Assembly: GCA_002298695.1 (NCBI GenBank)
Contig: DBLB01000102.1
Location: 7,212 to 24,176, forward strand
From: Clostridiales bacterium UBA735
GTDB taxonomy: Bacteria; Bacillota; Clostridia; Oscillospirales; Oscillospiraceae
DNA length: 16,965 nt
Reading direction: 5' to 3'
Positions 1 through 8,656 of this stretch are shown piece by piece. Below the pieces are notes generated by a model that searched no databases, had not been told where the DNA came from, and saw only the letters and a list, made by a program, of their open reading frames with translations. A program made the position numbers and the translations under genes. Within the stretch, counting starts at the first letter, position 1. The number at the start of each line of letters is the position of its first letter.

Positions 1-74
1 GAGATCGGCCGCAGACACTCCTGCAGCCGCTCCGAGATATAGATCGTATTCAGATTCCACTTCCGTTTCGGCAT
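1..74 (-). CDS. Partial N-terminus, possibly a MalT-like LuxR-family regulator
   Basis: An ATG at 74 reads leftwards off the window edge and gives 24 codons, beginning MPKRKWNLNTIYISERLQEC. A purine-rich ribosome site (GGGGAGAG) sits 4 bases upstream, so this looks like a true start. The short N-terminus resembles, from memory, the beginning of large STAND/MalT-like LuxR-family activators of Clostridia, in which a P-loop follows shortly after. The P-loop would lie outside the window, so the family assignment is only a guess. It lies 50 bp downstream of the TetR gene on the same strand and could be co-transcribed with it. The existence of a gene start is fairly likely; its identity is weak. 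Confidence 0.45.
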   Translation of the reverse strand, partial: MPKRKWNLNTIYISERLQECLRPI

Positions 75-96
75 CTTCTCTCCCCTGTCCCAGTCC

Positions 97-116
97 CGCC
101 GGCCGCTGTGCCGGCG
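97..116 (-). other. Short GC hairpin between the TetR gene and the next gene
   Basis: CGCCGGC (97-103) and GCCGGCG (110-116) form a perfect 7-bp stem with a 6-base loop, 8 bp past the TetR stop codon. On the minus strand no U-tract follows, so it is not a canonical intrinsic terminator for tetR. On the plus strand a CTCTTTTCTC run follows, but no plus-strand gene ends here. It may slow or partly end tetR transcription, or simply be a spacer structure. Confidence 0.3.
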
Positions 117-124
117 CTCTTTTC

Positions 125-691
125 TCAGACACGCGCGGTCCGTTCGCAGCGCCGGATCATCTCTTCGATCATCCCGCCCTGCAGCTGGCACACCCGCTGA
201 AAATCCCGCAGGATGTCGCCCTGCATCCCCTGCATCATCCACTCCGTGATCAGCCCGAACAGCTGCCCGCGGTACAGCCCGATCAGAATCTCCCGATCCT
301 GTTCGGCGATCGCCGCGTCCCCGATCGCCTGGTTCAGATACGCCCGCACCAGATAATCGCACATCCGCAGCAGATTTTCCACATAGAAATCCCGCCCGAC
401 CGAGCGGTAGATATGCAGCGCCGCCTTCCGATGCTGCAAAGCAAACTCGATTGCCGACTGCATGCACGCCTCGATGGAATCCACACTCCGGTAGCGCGCC
501 ATGATGGCGTCCGCCTCGTCCGTGATGATCTTCTCCATCAGATCCGGAATGTCCCGGTAGTGATTGTAAAATGTCTTCCGGTTGATGCCGCACGTCTCCA
601 CGATCAGCTTCACCGTAATTTCGCTGAGCGGCCGCTGCTCAAGCAGCTCCAGAAACGTCCGCCGGATGGTGTCCTGCGCCTTGCCTGCCAT
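125..691 (-). CDS. TetR/AcrR family transcriptional regulator
   Basis: This 188-residue protein has the usual TetR length. Residues about 8-54 form the N-terminal DNA-binding domain; the recognition-helix segment GINRKTFYNHYRDIPDL is typical of the family. The remaining helical part (about 60-188) would bind the ligand and form the dimer; its ligand cannot be read from sequence. The ATG at 691 is preceded by a purine-rich AGAGGTGAGG site and a good promoter at 711-739. It is transcribed divergently from the DUF308-MMPL-surface protein operon, with 149 bp between the two starts. TetR family members usually repress the divergent operon and themselves, so this is the probable regulator of the export operon. 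Family assignment is firm; the target is inferred from the layout. Confidence 0.92.
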   Translation of the reverse strand: MAGKAQDTIRRTFLELLEQRPLSEITVKLIVETCGINRKTFYNHYRDIPDLMEKIITDEADAIMARYRSVDSIEACMQSAIEFALQHRKAALHIYRSVGRDFYVENLLRMCDYLVRAYLNQAIGDAAIAEQDREILIGLYRGQLFGLITEWMMQGMQGDILRDFQRVCQLQGGMIEEMIRRCERTARV

Positions 692-710
692 GCCCTCACC
701 TCTTACTCCC

Positions 711-739
711 AGTGTACCATAGCGTCCCGGAAATTACAA
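711..739 (-). promoter_or_regulatory. Promoter of the TetR gene
   Basis: Read on the minus strand: -35 TTGTAA (734-739), a 17-bp spacer, and -10 TACACT (711-716) with an extended TGG directly upstream. Transcription would start near 704, giving a leader of about 13 bases before the ATG at 691. The spacer contains AATTTCCGGGAC, which recurs at the promoter at 14950-14978. Confidence 0.65.
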
Positions 740-745
740 ACGAAA

Positions 746-764
746 CTCTCCACAATTCTCTCCA
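746..764. repeat. Direct repeat CTCTCCA in the divergent promoter region
   Basis: Two identical copies of CTCTCCA lie at 746-752 and 758-764, 12 bp apart start to start, between the two divergent promoters. Inverted half-sites TTTGCC (765-770) and GGCAAA (806-811) also flank the forward promoter. Either could belong to the TetR operator, but neither is a clear palindrome of the usual TetR type, so the operator is not assigned. Confidence 0.25.
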
Positions 765-773
765 TTTGCCCAC

Positions 774-802
774 TTTTCCTTTTCCGATTCTTATGTTATA
801 CT
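774..802 (+). promoter_or_regulatory. Extended -10 promoter of the DUF308-MMPL operon
   Basis: TATACT at 797-802 is preceded by TG and one base (TGT), giving an extended -10. A weak -35 candidate TTTTCC lies at 774-779 with a 17-bp spacer. The start point would be near 809, leaving about 32 bases of leader that carry the GGAGGT ribosome site at 828-833. The weak -35 fits a promoter that relies on the extended -10 or is under regulation. Confidence 0.5.
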
Positions 803-840
803 GTTGGCAAATTGAACGATCTCACACGGAGGTAACAAGC

Positions 841-1434
841 ATGCGTTCTGTCGATCCGCTCCGCATTGCAAAAACAGGCTATCTTGTCCTGTCCGCCCTG
901 CTCATTCTGGCCGGCGCGGCGCTGACGTTCTTCCCATCCGTCTCCGGGACGGTGCTCGTCATCCTGCTCGGCATTCTGTTTCTGCTGTTCGGCGGCGTCA
1001 AGCTCGTCGGCTTCTTCGCGCGCGACCCCTATCAGCTCGTCTTCGAGACGGATCTCGTCTTCGGCATCCTCTATCTCGTCTTCGGCGTGCTCCTTCTCGT
1101 CCGTCCGGCGCATACGATGGCCTTTTTCGGCGCTGTCTTTGGACTGCTCCTGCTCTCCGACGGCCTCACCCGCGTCCGCATCGCCCTCGACGCCAGGCCC
1201 TTCGGGATCCGCGCCTGGTGGCTGATCCTCGTCTCCGCCATCCTGACGGCCGTGCTCGGCGTCGTGCTGTTGTTCCACCCCGGCGAGGGTTCGCAGGTGC
1301 TGCTTCAGCTGCTCGGCATCTCCCTGATGGCCGACGGCATCATGAACATCAGCACCATCCTCACCGCTGTCCGGATCATCCGCAATGCCCGTCCGCGCGA
1401 TGACGGCGACGACTATGAGCTCGTCGACGACTGA
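841..1434 (+). CDS. DUF308/HdeD-like integral membrane protein
   Basis: A 197-residue, very hydrophobic protein with about six membrane spans arranged as three hairpins, for example around residues 13-35, 38-60, 70-90, 95-115, 124-145 and 148-170. The pattern of paired spans with small turns (LFGGVKL, GDGI/SDGL-type turns) fits the DUF308/HdeD family, known from the E. coli acid-resistance membrane protein HdeD, but its biochemical role is unknown. I chose the ATG at 841 because GGAGGT lies 7 bases upstream; an in-frame earlier start at 712 would reach across the promoter. The tail is acidic (DDGDDYELVDD). It is the first gene of the operon, 30 bp before the MMPL transporter, so it may assist that transporter. 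Family moderately sure, function unknown. Confidence 0.85.
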   Translation: MRSVDPLRIAKTGYLVLSALLILAGAALTFFPSVSGTVLVILLGILFLLFGGVKLVGFFARDPYQLVFETDLVFGILYLVFGVLLLVRPAHTMAFFGAVFGLLLLSDGLTRVRIALDARPFGIRAWWLILVSAILTAVLGVVLLFHPGEGSQVLLQLLGISLMADGIMNISTILTAVRIIRNARPRDDGDDYELVDD

Positions 1435-1464
1435 CCCTATCCCGCCCGAAAGGAGGATTTCCCT

Positions 1465-3924
1465 ATGAATCAGACCCCGGAAGCCACCGGCGCTTCCTTC
1501 ATGGAAAAGCTCGCTGCCTTCATCGTGGACAAACGCAGCCTGATTTTCCTCATCACGATCATCCTGCTCGTCTTTTCCGCCTTCTCCCGCAACTGGGTCG
1601 AGGTCGAGAGCGACCTGACATTCTACCTGCCAGAGGATTCCGAAACGAAGCAGGCCCTGACCGTCATGGACGGTCAGTTCATCACCTACGGCACCGCCAA
1701 AGTCATGGTCGCCAACATCACGCCCGACGAGGCCGCCGCGCTGAACAACACGATCCAGTCCATCCGCGGCGTCCAGATGGTCGACTACGATGAAACATCT
1801 GACCACTACAACAACCTCTCCGCGCTCTACTCCATCACCTTCGCCTACTCCGAGGACGACGATGACGCCTGTCTCACCAGTCTCGACGCGGTCCGTGACG
1901 CGCTCTCGTCCTATGACGTCTACGTCTCCACCGACCTCGGCAACACGCAGGAGGAGACCATCGACCACGAGATCAACATCATCATGATCTATGTCGCCGT
2001 CGTCATCGTCGTCGTGCTCCTGCTCACATCGGAGACCTACGGCGAGGTGCCGGTCCTGATCCTCACGTTCGTGGTCGCCCTCGTCGTCAACCAGGGCACA
2101 AACTACCTGCTTGGCAAGATCTCCTTCGTCTCCAATTCCGTCACGAGCATTCTCCAGCTGGCCCTTTCCATCGACTACGCGATCATTTTCTGCAACCACT
2201 TCAAAGAAGAGCACCGTCTCTTCCCCATCCGCGAGGCCGTCATCGCCGCCCTCAGCAAATCCATCCCCGAGATCGGCGCGAGCTGCCTCACGACCGTCGG
2301 CGGCCTGGTCGCGATGCTGTTCATGCAGTTCAAGCTCGGCCCCGACATGGCCATCTGCCTCATCAAGTCCATCGCCTTCGCGCTGCTCTCGGCGTTCCTC
2401 GTCATGCCGGGCCTGCTGATGCTCTTCGGCCCGCTGATCGACCGCACAGCACACCGCAGCTTTATTCCGAAGGTCTCCTTCATCGGCAAATACGACTACG
2501 CCACGCGCTACTTCGTCCCTGCCATCTTTCTGATCTTCATTGTCTTCGGCTTCAAGCTGTCCTCCGGCTGCCCGTATGCATACGGCTACAGCCTCCTGAC
2601 CACGCCGAAACTCAACGAAACACAGATCGCCGAAAAGATGATCGAGGAGAATTTCCCCTCTTCCAACATGCTTGCCCTCGTCGTTCCCGCCGGGGATTAT
2701 GACAAGGAAAGAGCCCTCCTGGCCGAGCTCGGGACCTATGACGAGGTTCAGTCCTCCATGGGCCTGACCAACATTGAGGCCATGGACGGCTATATGCTCG
2801 CCGACAAGCTCACCCCGCGCCAGTTCGCCGAGCTGGCCGGCCTGGACTATGAGCTGGCCGAGGTCGTCTATGCGGCCTACGCTGCCAATCAGGAGAATTA
2901 CGGCCAGCTTGCCGGCAATCTCTCCAACTATCAGGTGCCGCTCATCGACATGCTGCTCTACGTCTGCGACCAGATCGATTCCGGCCTCGTCACGCTCTCG
3001 GACGACCAGACCGAACTGCTGAACACTGCCCGGACGCAGATCCTCGTCGCCAAAAACCAGCTTCAGGGCCCGGATTACAGCCGCATGCTGATCTATCTGA
3101 ACCTGCCCGTCTCCGGCGATGAGACCTATCACTTCACCGATACCATCCACGAGATCGCCGAGAAATACTACCCGGACGGCCCGGTCTACCTCGCCGGTGA
3201 CAGCACGAACGAATACGACTTTGAAAAGTCCTTCGCCGTCGACAACACGGTCGTCAGCATCGTCTCGGTGCTCATCGTGCTCGTTGTCCTGCTCTTCACA
3301 TTCAAATCCGCGGGGATGCCGCTGCTGCTGATCCTGGTCATCCAGGGCAGTATCTGGCTGAACTTCTCGTTCCCGACGATCACGGGCAAATACCTGTTCT
3401 TCCTCGGCTACCTGATCGTCAGCTCCATCCAGATGGGCGCGAACATCGACTACGCCATCGTCATCGCCACCCGCTATCAGGAGCTCAAGGGCAAAATGCA
3501 CCACCGCGACGCCATCGTCGAGACGCTGAACTTCGCGTTCCCGACGATCCTGACCTCCGGTTCCATCCTCTCCGTCTGCGGCTTCCTGATCGGCAGCATG
3601 ACCTCGGAACCGGTCATCGCCGGCATCGGCGAAAGCCTCGGCCGCGGCACGGTCATCTCCATGTTCCTTGTCATGTTCGTCCTGCCGCAGATTCTGCTTG
3701 TCGGCAGCAGCATTGTCGACAAGACCTCGTTCTCCGTCCCCTCCGTGGCGGTCGGAGAGCACAAAACCGCCCATGGCCGTATCGTCATCAACGGTATGGT
3801 CGCGGGCCGCATCAACGGTACCATCCGCGGCACCATGCGCGCCGTGATCGAAGGCGACGTCGACCTGAGTCTCGTCTCGGGCGCAGCCGAGGAAGAAGAG
3901 GAGGCGGAAGACCATGAAGAATAA
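1465..3924 (+). CDS. MMPL/RND family transporter
   Basis: An 819-residue membrane protein with the RND layout: one span near residues 27-45, a soluble loop (about 46-170), a block of five spans (about 172-325), another span near 350, a second soluble loop (about 370-590), and a final span block (about 595-755). Each block has the Asp-Tyr pair of MmpL proton relays: SIDYAIIF (D237/Y238) and NIDYAIVIATRY (D662/Y663). MMPL proteins use the proton gradient to move lipids or other hydrophobic molecules across the membrane. The start has AGGAGG about 8 bases upstream. After the last span a hydrophilic tail carries short Gly-spaced repeats (VAGRINGTIRG) and ends in an acidic run; this tail is unusual. 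The last 11 bp overlap the next gene, suggesting translational coupling and a shared complex. The substrate is unknown. Confidence 0.93.
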   Translation: MNQTPEATGASFMEKLAAFIVDKRSLIFLITIILLVFSAFSRNWVEVESDLTFYLPEDSETKQALTVMDGQFITYGTAKVMVANITPDEAAALNNTIQSIRGVQMVDYDETSDHYNNLSALYSITFAYSEDDDDACLTSLDAVRDALSSYDVYVSTDLGNTQEETIDHEINIIMIYVAVVIVVVLLLTSETYGEVPVLILTFVVALVVNQGTNYLLGKISFVSNSVTSILQLALSIDYAIIFCNHFKEEHRLFPIREAVIAALSKSIPEIGASCLTTVGGLVAMLFMQFKLGPDMAICLIKSIAFALLSAFLVMPGLLMLFGPLIDRTAHRSFIPKVSFIGKYDYATRYFVPAIFLIFIVFGFKLSSGCPYAYGYSLLTTPKLNETQIAEKMIEENFPSSNMLALVVPAGDYDKERALLAELGTYDEVQSSMGLTNIEAMDGYMLADKLTPRQFAELAGLDYELAEVVYAAYAANQENYGQLAGNLSNYQVPLIDMLLYVCDQIDSGLVTLSDDQTELLNTARTQILVAKNQLQGPDYSRMLIYLNLPVSGDETYHFTDTIHEIAEKYYPDGPVYLAGDSTNEYDFEKSFAVDNTVVSIVSVLIVLVVLLFTFKSAGMPLLLILVIQGSIWLNFSFPTITGKYLFFLGYLIVSSIQMGANIDYAIVIATRYQELKGKMHHRDAIVETLNFAFPTILTSGSILSVCGFLIGSMTSEPVIAGIGESLGRGTVISMFLVMFVLPQILLVGSSIVDKTSFSVPSVAVGEHKTAHGRIVINGMVAGRINGTIRGTMRAVIEGDVDLSLVSGAAEEEEEAEDHEE

Positions 3925-6900
3925 TTCCCTTCGCCGCATCCTTGCGGCGCTGCTGGCGCTGCTGCTCTGCTCGTTCGCCGTGCTGCCGGTGTTCGGCGTC
4001 AATGACGCGGACGAACCCGCAGACGCCGCAGAATCCACAGAATCCACTGAATCCGCAGCCTCTGACGCGCCCGAAGCCGCCGCAGAGGATGTCATTTCCA
4101 TCGCTACGGCGGACGATCTGCTCGCGCTCGCCGCAAGCTGCACGCTCGACAGCTGGTCGCTCGGCAAAACCGTCGTCCTTGAGGCCGACCTCGACCTCAG
4201 CGACGCCGCATTCCGCCCGATCGCGACCTTCGGCGGCACGCTCGACGGACAGGGCCACGCCATCCGCGGCCTGTCCGTGACGGATGCCATGAGTCCTGCC
4301 GGCCTGATCGGCACGCTGCAAGCGACCGGCGTCGTCCGCGATCTGACCGTCGAAGGCACTGTCGCCCCAGGCGGCGACAGCGTCTCCACCGGCGGCATCG
4401 TCGGCGAAAACGACGGCCTGATCGAAAACTGCGCCTTCCACGGCGCGGTCTCCGGCGTCTGGGCCTCCGGCGGCATCGCCGGTGAGAACAAGGCCGCCGG
4501 AACCGTCCGTGCCTGCCGCGTCTCCGGCACGGTCGACGGTGAAAACCGCACCGGCGGCGTCGTCGGCTGCAACCTCGGCACGATCGAAGACTGCCGCAAC
4601 AGCGCCTACGTCAACATCGAAAGCGTCGACCCCGGCATCGACCTCACCGACCTGAATTTTGACTTCTCGCTCGACCTCTCCAAGCTCAGCGAGCTCGGCA
4701 CCGCCCACATCGCCACCGATACCGGCGGCGTCGCGGGCTATTCCTCCGGCGTCATCACCGGCAGCGCCAATGCCGCCACCATCGGCTATCCGCACATCGG
4801 CTACAACGTCGGCGGCATCGCCGGCCGCAGCTGCGGCCAGATCACCGACTGCACAAATACCGGTTCCATCCACGGCCGCAAGGATGTCGGCGGCATCGCC
4901 GGACAGGTTGAGCCCTACCTTGAGGCAGAGCTCGACGAAAAAACGACCGCCAAGCTCCGAACCCAGCTGAACGATCTCTCCTCCCTTGTGGATAAGGCCG
5001 CAAACGACGCCCAGGGCAGCGCAGGCGGCGTCTCGTCGCAGCTGAACGCCCTCTCCGGCTACGTCGACAGCGCCGTGGACGCCGCGAACAGCGTCCGCGT
5101 CAACGTCTCCGGCAGCGGCAGTGTCACCGGCGGCGGCAATGTGACCGGCGGCGGCAGCGTCGCGGGCGGCGCAAACGCCGATTCCACGACCACTGGTTCC
5201 CTGGACACGGCCTCCGGCATCGGCGCAGCTTCCGGCAGCGGCGTCAGCATAGACGTATCGCATACGTCCGATTCTGTTTCCATAGACGTCGGCAAGGGCA
5301 GCGCTTCCGGCGTCGGGGCCGGCAGCGCAGCAGACGCCTCCGTCGACCATACCGGGACGATCACCGGCGGCGCGGATGCAAATGGTGCCGTCACCGGCAG
5401 CGGCGGTCTGGACGCCAGCGGCAGTCTCGTCGCCGCGCCCGATCTCGGCGACCTCACCTCCGCGATGAACGGCGTCACCAGTCAGCTCACGCTTGTCAAC
5501 GGCGCGCTCAACGGCGCGGTCGGTACCGTGGCAAACGACGTGCGCGCCATCAACAAAAAATGCAACGAAATTTCCGAGACGCTCTTTGACGCCATCGACA
5601 ATGCCAGAAACAGCGCCGGCAGCTTTCTGACCGACACCTCCAACAACGACGTCGACAAGGTCACGCGCGGAAAGCTCAGCGCCTCCCGCAACGAAGGCCC
5701 CGTCTCCGGCGACATCAATACCGGCGGCATCGCCGGTTCCATGGCCTTCGAGTACACGCTCGACCCGGAAGACGATGTTTCCTCCGACCTTTCCGGCGAA
5801 TATCAGCGGCAGTACACCTACCGCGCCATCGTCCAGCGCTGCGTCAATACCGGCGCCGTGACCGGCAAGCGCAGCTATGTCGGCGGCATTGCCGGCCGTA
5901 TGGATCTCGGTCTGGTCACCGACTGCGAAAGCTACGGCGCGCTCGCCAGCGAGGCCGGCTCCTATGTCGGCGGCATCACCGGCCTGACGTCCGCCACCGT
6001 CCGCAGCAGCTATGCCAAGTGCAGCCTCTCCGGCAAGTCCTACGTCGGCGGCATTACAGGTTCCGGCGTCGCCGAGACGGTTGACGGCGGCGGCAGCACG
6101 GTCGCCGGCTGCATCTCCCTCGTGAACATCACCGCCTGCGAACAGCATGGCGGCGCGATCTCCGGGGCCGACGCCGGCACGTTCACCGGCAACCGCTTCC
6201 TCTCCGACTCGCTCGCCGGCCTTGACCGCGCCAGCGCCTCCGGCCGCGCAGAGCCCATCTCCTACGAGGAACTGGCCGAAACGGACGGCCTGCCGGACAC
6301 GATGACCACGTTCACGCTCTCCTTCGTCGCAGACGGCGAGGTACTCTCCGCAAAGCGATTTGCCTACGGCGCTTCGTTCACCGAAGACACCTTCCCGGAC
6401 ATTCCGGAAAAGGACGGCTATTATGCTGCCTGGGATTGCGAAAGCCTCGAAAATCTGCATGGAGACACTACCGTCACCGCCGTTTACACGCCCTACGAAC
6501 CCGCGCTGGCCTCGGCGGAAACTCGCGAGGACGGCCGGCCCGTCATGCTGGCCGAGGGCAGCTACTCCGACGGCGACACGCTCACCATGACCGCCGAAGC
6601 ACAGACGCCCTCTGTGTTCCACGTCAGTTCCGGAAGTCCCGGAAACCGCATCCGTGCCTACTTTGAAAGCTGGACGTCCGGAAAACTCCCGCCCATGTCC
6701 GCCAACTGGGAGGTCGTCGAGCAGTGGTCCGTTCAGATCAGCAGCAATTCCCCCGCCCCCTACCGCGTCCGCTATCTCCCCCCGGAGGGCAGCACCAGCC
6801 GCCTGCGGGTCTATGTGGAGCAGGACGGCGTCTGGCAGACGGCAGAACACGAGGCGATCGGCAGCTATCTTGCCTTCGACCTCCCGCAGTCCAGCAGCCG

Positions 6901-8638
6901 GATCGCCATCGTCTCGACGATGCCCGTCTGGTGGGTCTGGGCGGCTGCGGCGCTGCTGCTCGCACTTCTGATCTTCCTGCTCGTGCATTTCATCCGCAAG
7001 GCCGTCCGGCATGCGCGGCAGCGCCGCGAGGCCACGCCGCAGCCGGCAACGGTTCAAGCCGCTGCCGGAACCGAGAGCGGAACCGTTGCGGAACCGAACG
7101 TTGAACCGGCGCGAACCGGGACAGCGTCTGACGGCGAGGCGGAGCAGCTCCTCGCCCGCGCCAGAACCGCCGAAGAAAAGCTGGCGCAGCTGGAACAGGA
7201 GCTCGCCGCACTCCGCGCGGCGCAGTCCGCAAGCGCCCCAGATCCTTCCAGTCCATCCAAAACCGCAAGCTCGGCCTCTGCACCAGAGGACAGCCGCCCA
7301 AAAGCTGAGGCGGCCGGAACGGCCGCCGCTCCGAAGCGCCGCTTCCGCTGGTGGATCCCGGTCGTCGTGCTTGCCGTGCTGCTGGCAGCCGGCGCAGTCT
7401 GGTTCTTCGGGTTTTCGAATGCAGCGACTGAACTGAACGCTTATCGGATTCTGCGCAGATACAGCGATCAGGAGCTTTCCGCGTTCGATGCCTCGCTGGC
7501 GTTCCAGACGGACGATCAGCGCATGGACACCGACGTCTCCGTCATGGCAGCCATGCTGGACGGTCAGCGCGTCTTTGTGCTTCACACCGATGGCCTGACG
7601 CTCTATGAGGCCGGGAGCACCCTGTATCTCGAAAACGGACGGGCGTACACGCTCGGCGCGGGCATTTCGGACTATGGCGCGCTGCTGGAAACGGCTGCGG
7701 AGCTGTATCAGCTGACGGACGCAAAAACGGAGAAAACCAACGAGGAAACCGTCTATTCCATCACCGTTTCCCCAGAAAATTCAAAGAAGCTGACAGAAGT
7801 CCTTTTCCCTGCCGCATCCGACTATTTGCCGGATTCCATGGAAATCACACTTGAACTGCACGTCGTGGACGAGCAGCCCTCGGTACTCTGCTTCCGTTCG
7901 GCGCTGTCCGGGACAGGCGGCACGGCGCTGGACGTCACCCTGACATTCCGCGGCGGCGCAGTCGAGTCTCCCGCAATTCCGGAGGCGGTGCAGACTGCAA
8001 TGAATGATCCGGAAAACACGGAGAAAATTGCTATTTCCAAGGATATTTTCCGCCTGATCTCGGCGTGGGATGCGTTCCTCGCACCGGATACCTGCTCCGC
8101 CGATCTGACGCTCTCAGCCAACTGCGGCCCCGTCGTGTTCGACACCACGCTCGCCTATGACCGGCTGCGTACCGGCGGGCAGCGCATTGAGCGTGTACAG
8201 AAGGGCGCGCTTTCCGTGTACATTTCCGAGGACAAACTCTGCGATTCTTCCGGAAATTCCGTAGAGATCGGAACAAATTCATTTGCGGATTCCGCGAAGC
8301 TGCCGGAGCTGGCCTGCACGGCGGTGCTCTCGGGTACGCCTGACTGCACCTCTGCCGGCAGCACGTACACCTACACACTGTCCCTTGATGCAGACGGCAT
8401 GGCTGCGATCGCGGAGGCCATTGCCCCGGACGCGGCCTCGCTGGATCTGACATACCGTTCCGGCAGTCTCACGGTCACTGTGCAGGACGATGCGCTCGCC
8501 CGCGTGACACTGACCTGCACCGGCAGTGCGCGGATCATCCTCTCCGACACCGAATTTACCCTTTCCGCGGAGATTCTGCCTGCCTCGCGCGCCGTGGAAT
8601 TCCCGGCCCCCGTTTTGCGGGCATTGAAGAACGAATAA
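3914..8638 (+). CDS. Large GLUG-repeat surface protein with two membrane spans and C-terminal extracellular domain
   Basis: This 1574-residue protein starts with a signal peptide (about 1-28). GLUG-type repeats with GGIAG/GGIVG cores begin near residues 160, 186, 214, 271, 300 and 326. A helical stretch (about 340-395), a Gly/Ser/Ala-rich low-complexity insert (about 395-510) and a second helical stretch (about 515-580) follow. More GLUG repeats begin near 604, 657, 686 and 712, then an InlB-like beta repeat (about 800-860). Span one is near 1005-1028, a likely cytoplasmic coiled coil (about 1075-1105) follows, and span two is near 1146-1166. The C-terminal 400 residues look like a beta-rich folded domain, possibly LolA/LppX-like; that last point is a guess. 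The ATG overlaps the transporter end and has AGAGGAGG 9 bases upstream. It probably works with the MMPL protein at the cell surface. Base use becomes less C-biased from about 7430 on. Confidence 0.88.
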   Translation: MKNNSLRRILAALLALLLCSFAVLPVFGVNDADEPADAAESTESTESAASDAPEAAAEDVISIATADDLLALAASCTLDSWSLGKTVVLEADLDLSDAAFRPIATFGGTLDGQGHAIRGLSVTDAMSPAGLIGTLQATGVVRDLTVEGTVAPGGDSVSTGGIVGENDGLIENCAFHGAVSGVWASGGIAGENKAAGTVRACRVSGTVDGENRTGGVVGCNLGTIEDCRNSAYVNIESVDPGIDLTDLNFDFSLDLSKLSELGTAHIATDTGGVAGYSSGVITGSANAATIGYPHIGYNVGGIAGRSCGQITDCTNTGSIHGRKDVGGIAGQVEPYLEAELDEKTTAKLRTQLNDLSSLVDKAANDAQGSAGGVSSQLNALSGYVDSAVDAANSVRVNVSGSGSVTGGGNVTGGGSVAGGANADSTTTGSLDTASGIGAASGSGVSIDVSHTSDSVSIDVGKGSASGVGAGSAADASVDHTGTITGGADANGAVTGSGGLDASGSLVAAPDLGDLTSAMNGVTSQLTLVNGALNGAVGTVANDVRAINKKCNEISETLFDAIDNARNSAGSFLTDTSNNDVDKVTRGKLSASRNEGPVSGDINTGGIAGSMAFEYTLDPEDDVSSDLSGEYQRQYTYRAIVQRCVNTGAVTGKRSYVGGIAGRMDLGLVTDCESYGALASEAGSYVGGITGLTSATVRSSYAKCSLSGKSYVGGITGSGVAETVDGGGSTVAGCISLVNITACEQHGGAISGADAGTFTGNRFLSDSLAGLDRASASGRAEPISYEELAETDGLPDTMTTFTLSFVADGEVLSAKRFAYGASFTEDTFPDIPEKDGYYAAWDCESLENLHGDTTVTAVYTPYEPALASAETREDGRPVMLAEGSYSDGDTLTMTAEAQTPSVFHVSSGSPGNRIRAYFESWTSGKLPPMSANWEVVEQWSVQISSNSPAPYRVRYLPPEGSTSRLRVYVEQDGVWQTAEHEAIGSYLAFDLPQSSSRIAIVSTMPVWWVWAAAALLLALLIFLLVHFIRKAVRHARQRREATPQPATVQAAAGTESGTVAEPNVEPARTGTASDGEAEQLLARARTAEEKLAQLEQELAALRAAQSASAPDPSSPSKTASSASAPEDSRPKAEAAGTAAAPKRRFRWWIPVVVLAVLLAAGAVWFFGFSNAATELNAYRILRRYSDQELSAFDASLAFQTDDQRMDTDVSVMAAMLDGQRVFVLHTDGLTLYEAGSTLYLENGRAYTLGAGISDYGALLETAAELYQLTDAKTEKTNEETVYSITVSPENSKKLTEVLFPAASDYLPDSMEITLELHVVDEQPSVLCFRSALSGTGGTALDVTLTFRGGAVESPAIPEAVQTAMNDPENTEKIAISKDIFRLISAWDAFLAPDTCSADLTLSANCGPVVFDTTLAYDRLRTGGQRIERVQKGALSVYISEDKLCDSSGNSVEIGTNSFADSAKLPELACTAVLSGTPDCTSAGSTYTYTLSLDADGMAAIAEAIAPDAASLDLTYRSGSLTVTVQDDALARVTLTCTGSARIILSDTEFTLSAEILPASRAVEFPAPVLRALKNE
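5111..5164 (+). repeat. Three tandem 18-bp units in the Gly-rich insert
   Basis: Three consecutive in-frame 18-bp units (5111-5128, 5129-5146, 5147-5164) encode GSGSVT, GGGNVT and GGGSVA. They differ by a few substitutions but keep the frame. Such units can expand or shrink by slippage and would vary the length of the surface protein's low-complexity segment. Confidence 0.7.
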
Positions 8639-8656
8639 GAGAGAGAAGGCAAACAC

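Noticed and set aside
796..4599. Very long open frame on the minus strand opposite the DUF308 and MMPL genes
   Set aside because: It is rich in Asp, Glu, Arg and Gly without domain pattern, spans several real genes and the divergent promoter, and arises from the C-ending codons of the plus-strand genes.
3812..7585. Long minus-strand open frame opposite the GLUG surface protein, with repeat-like Gly-Asp-Ala segments
   Set aside because: Its apparent repeats mirror the GLUG and Gly-rich repeats on the other strand, and no recognisable domain appears in it. The plus-strand protein has a signal peptide, membrane spans and proper ribosome site.
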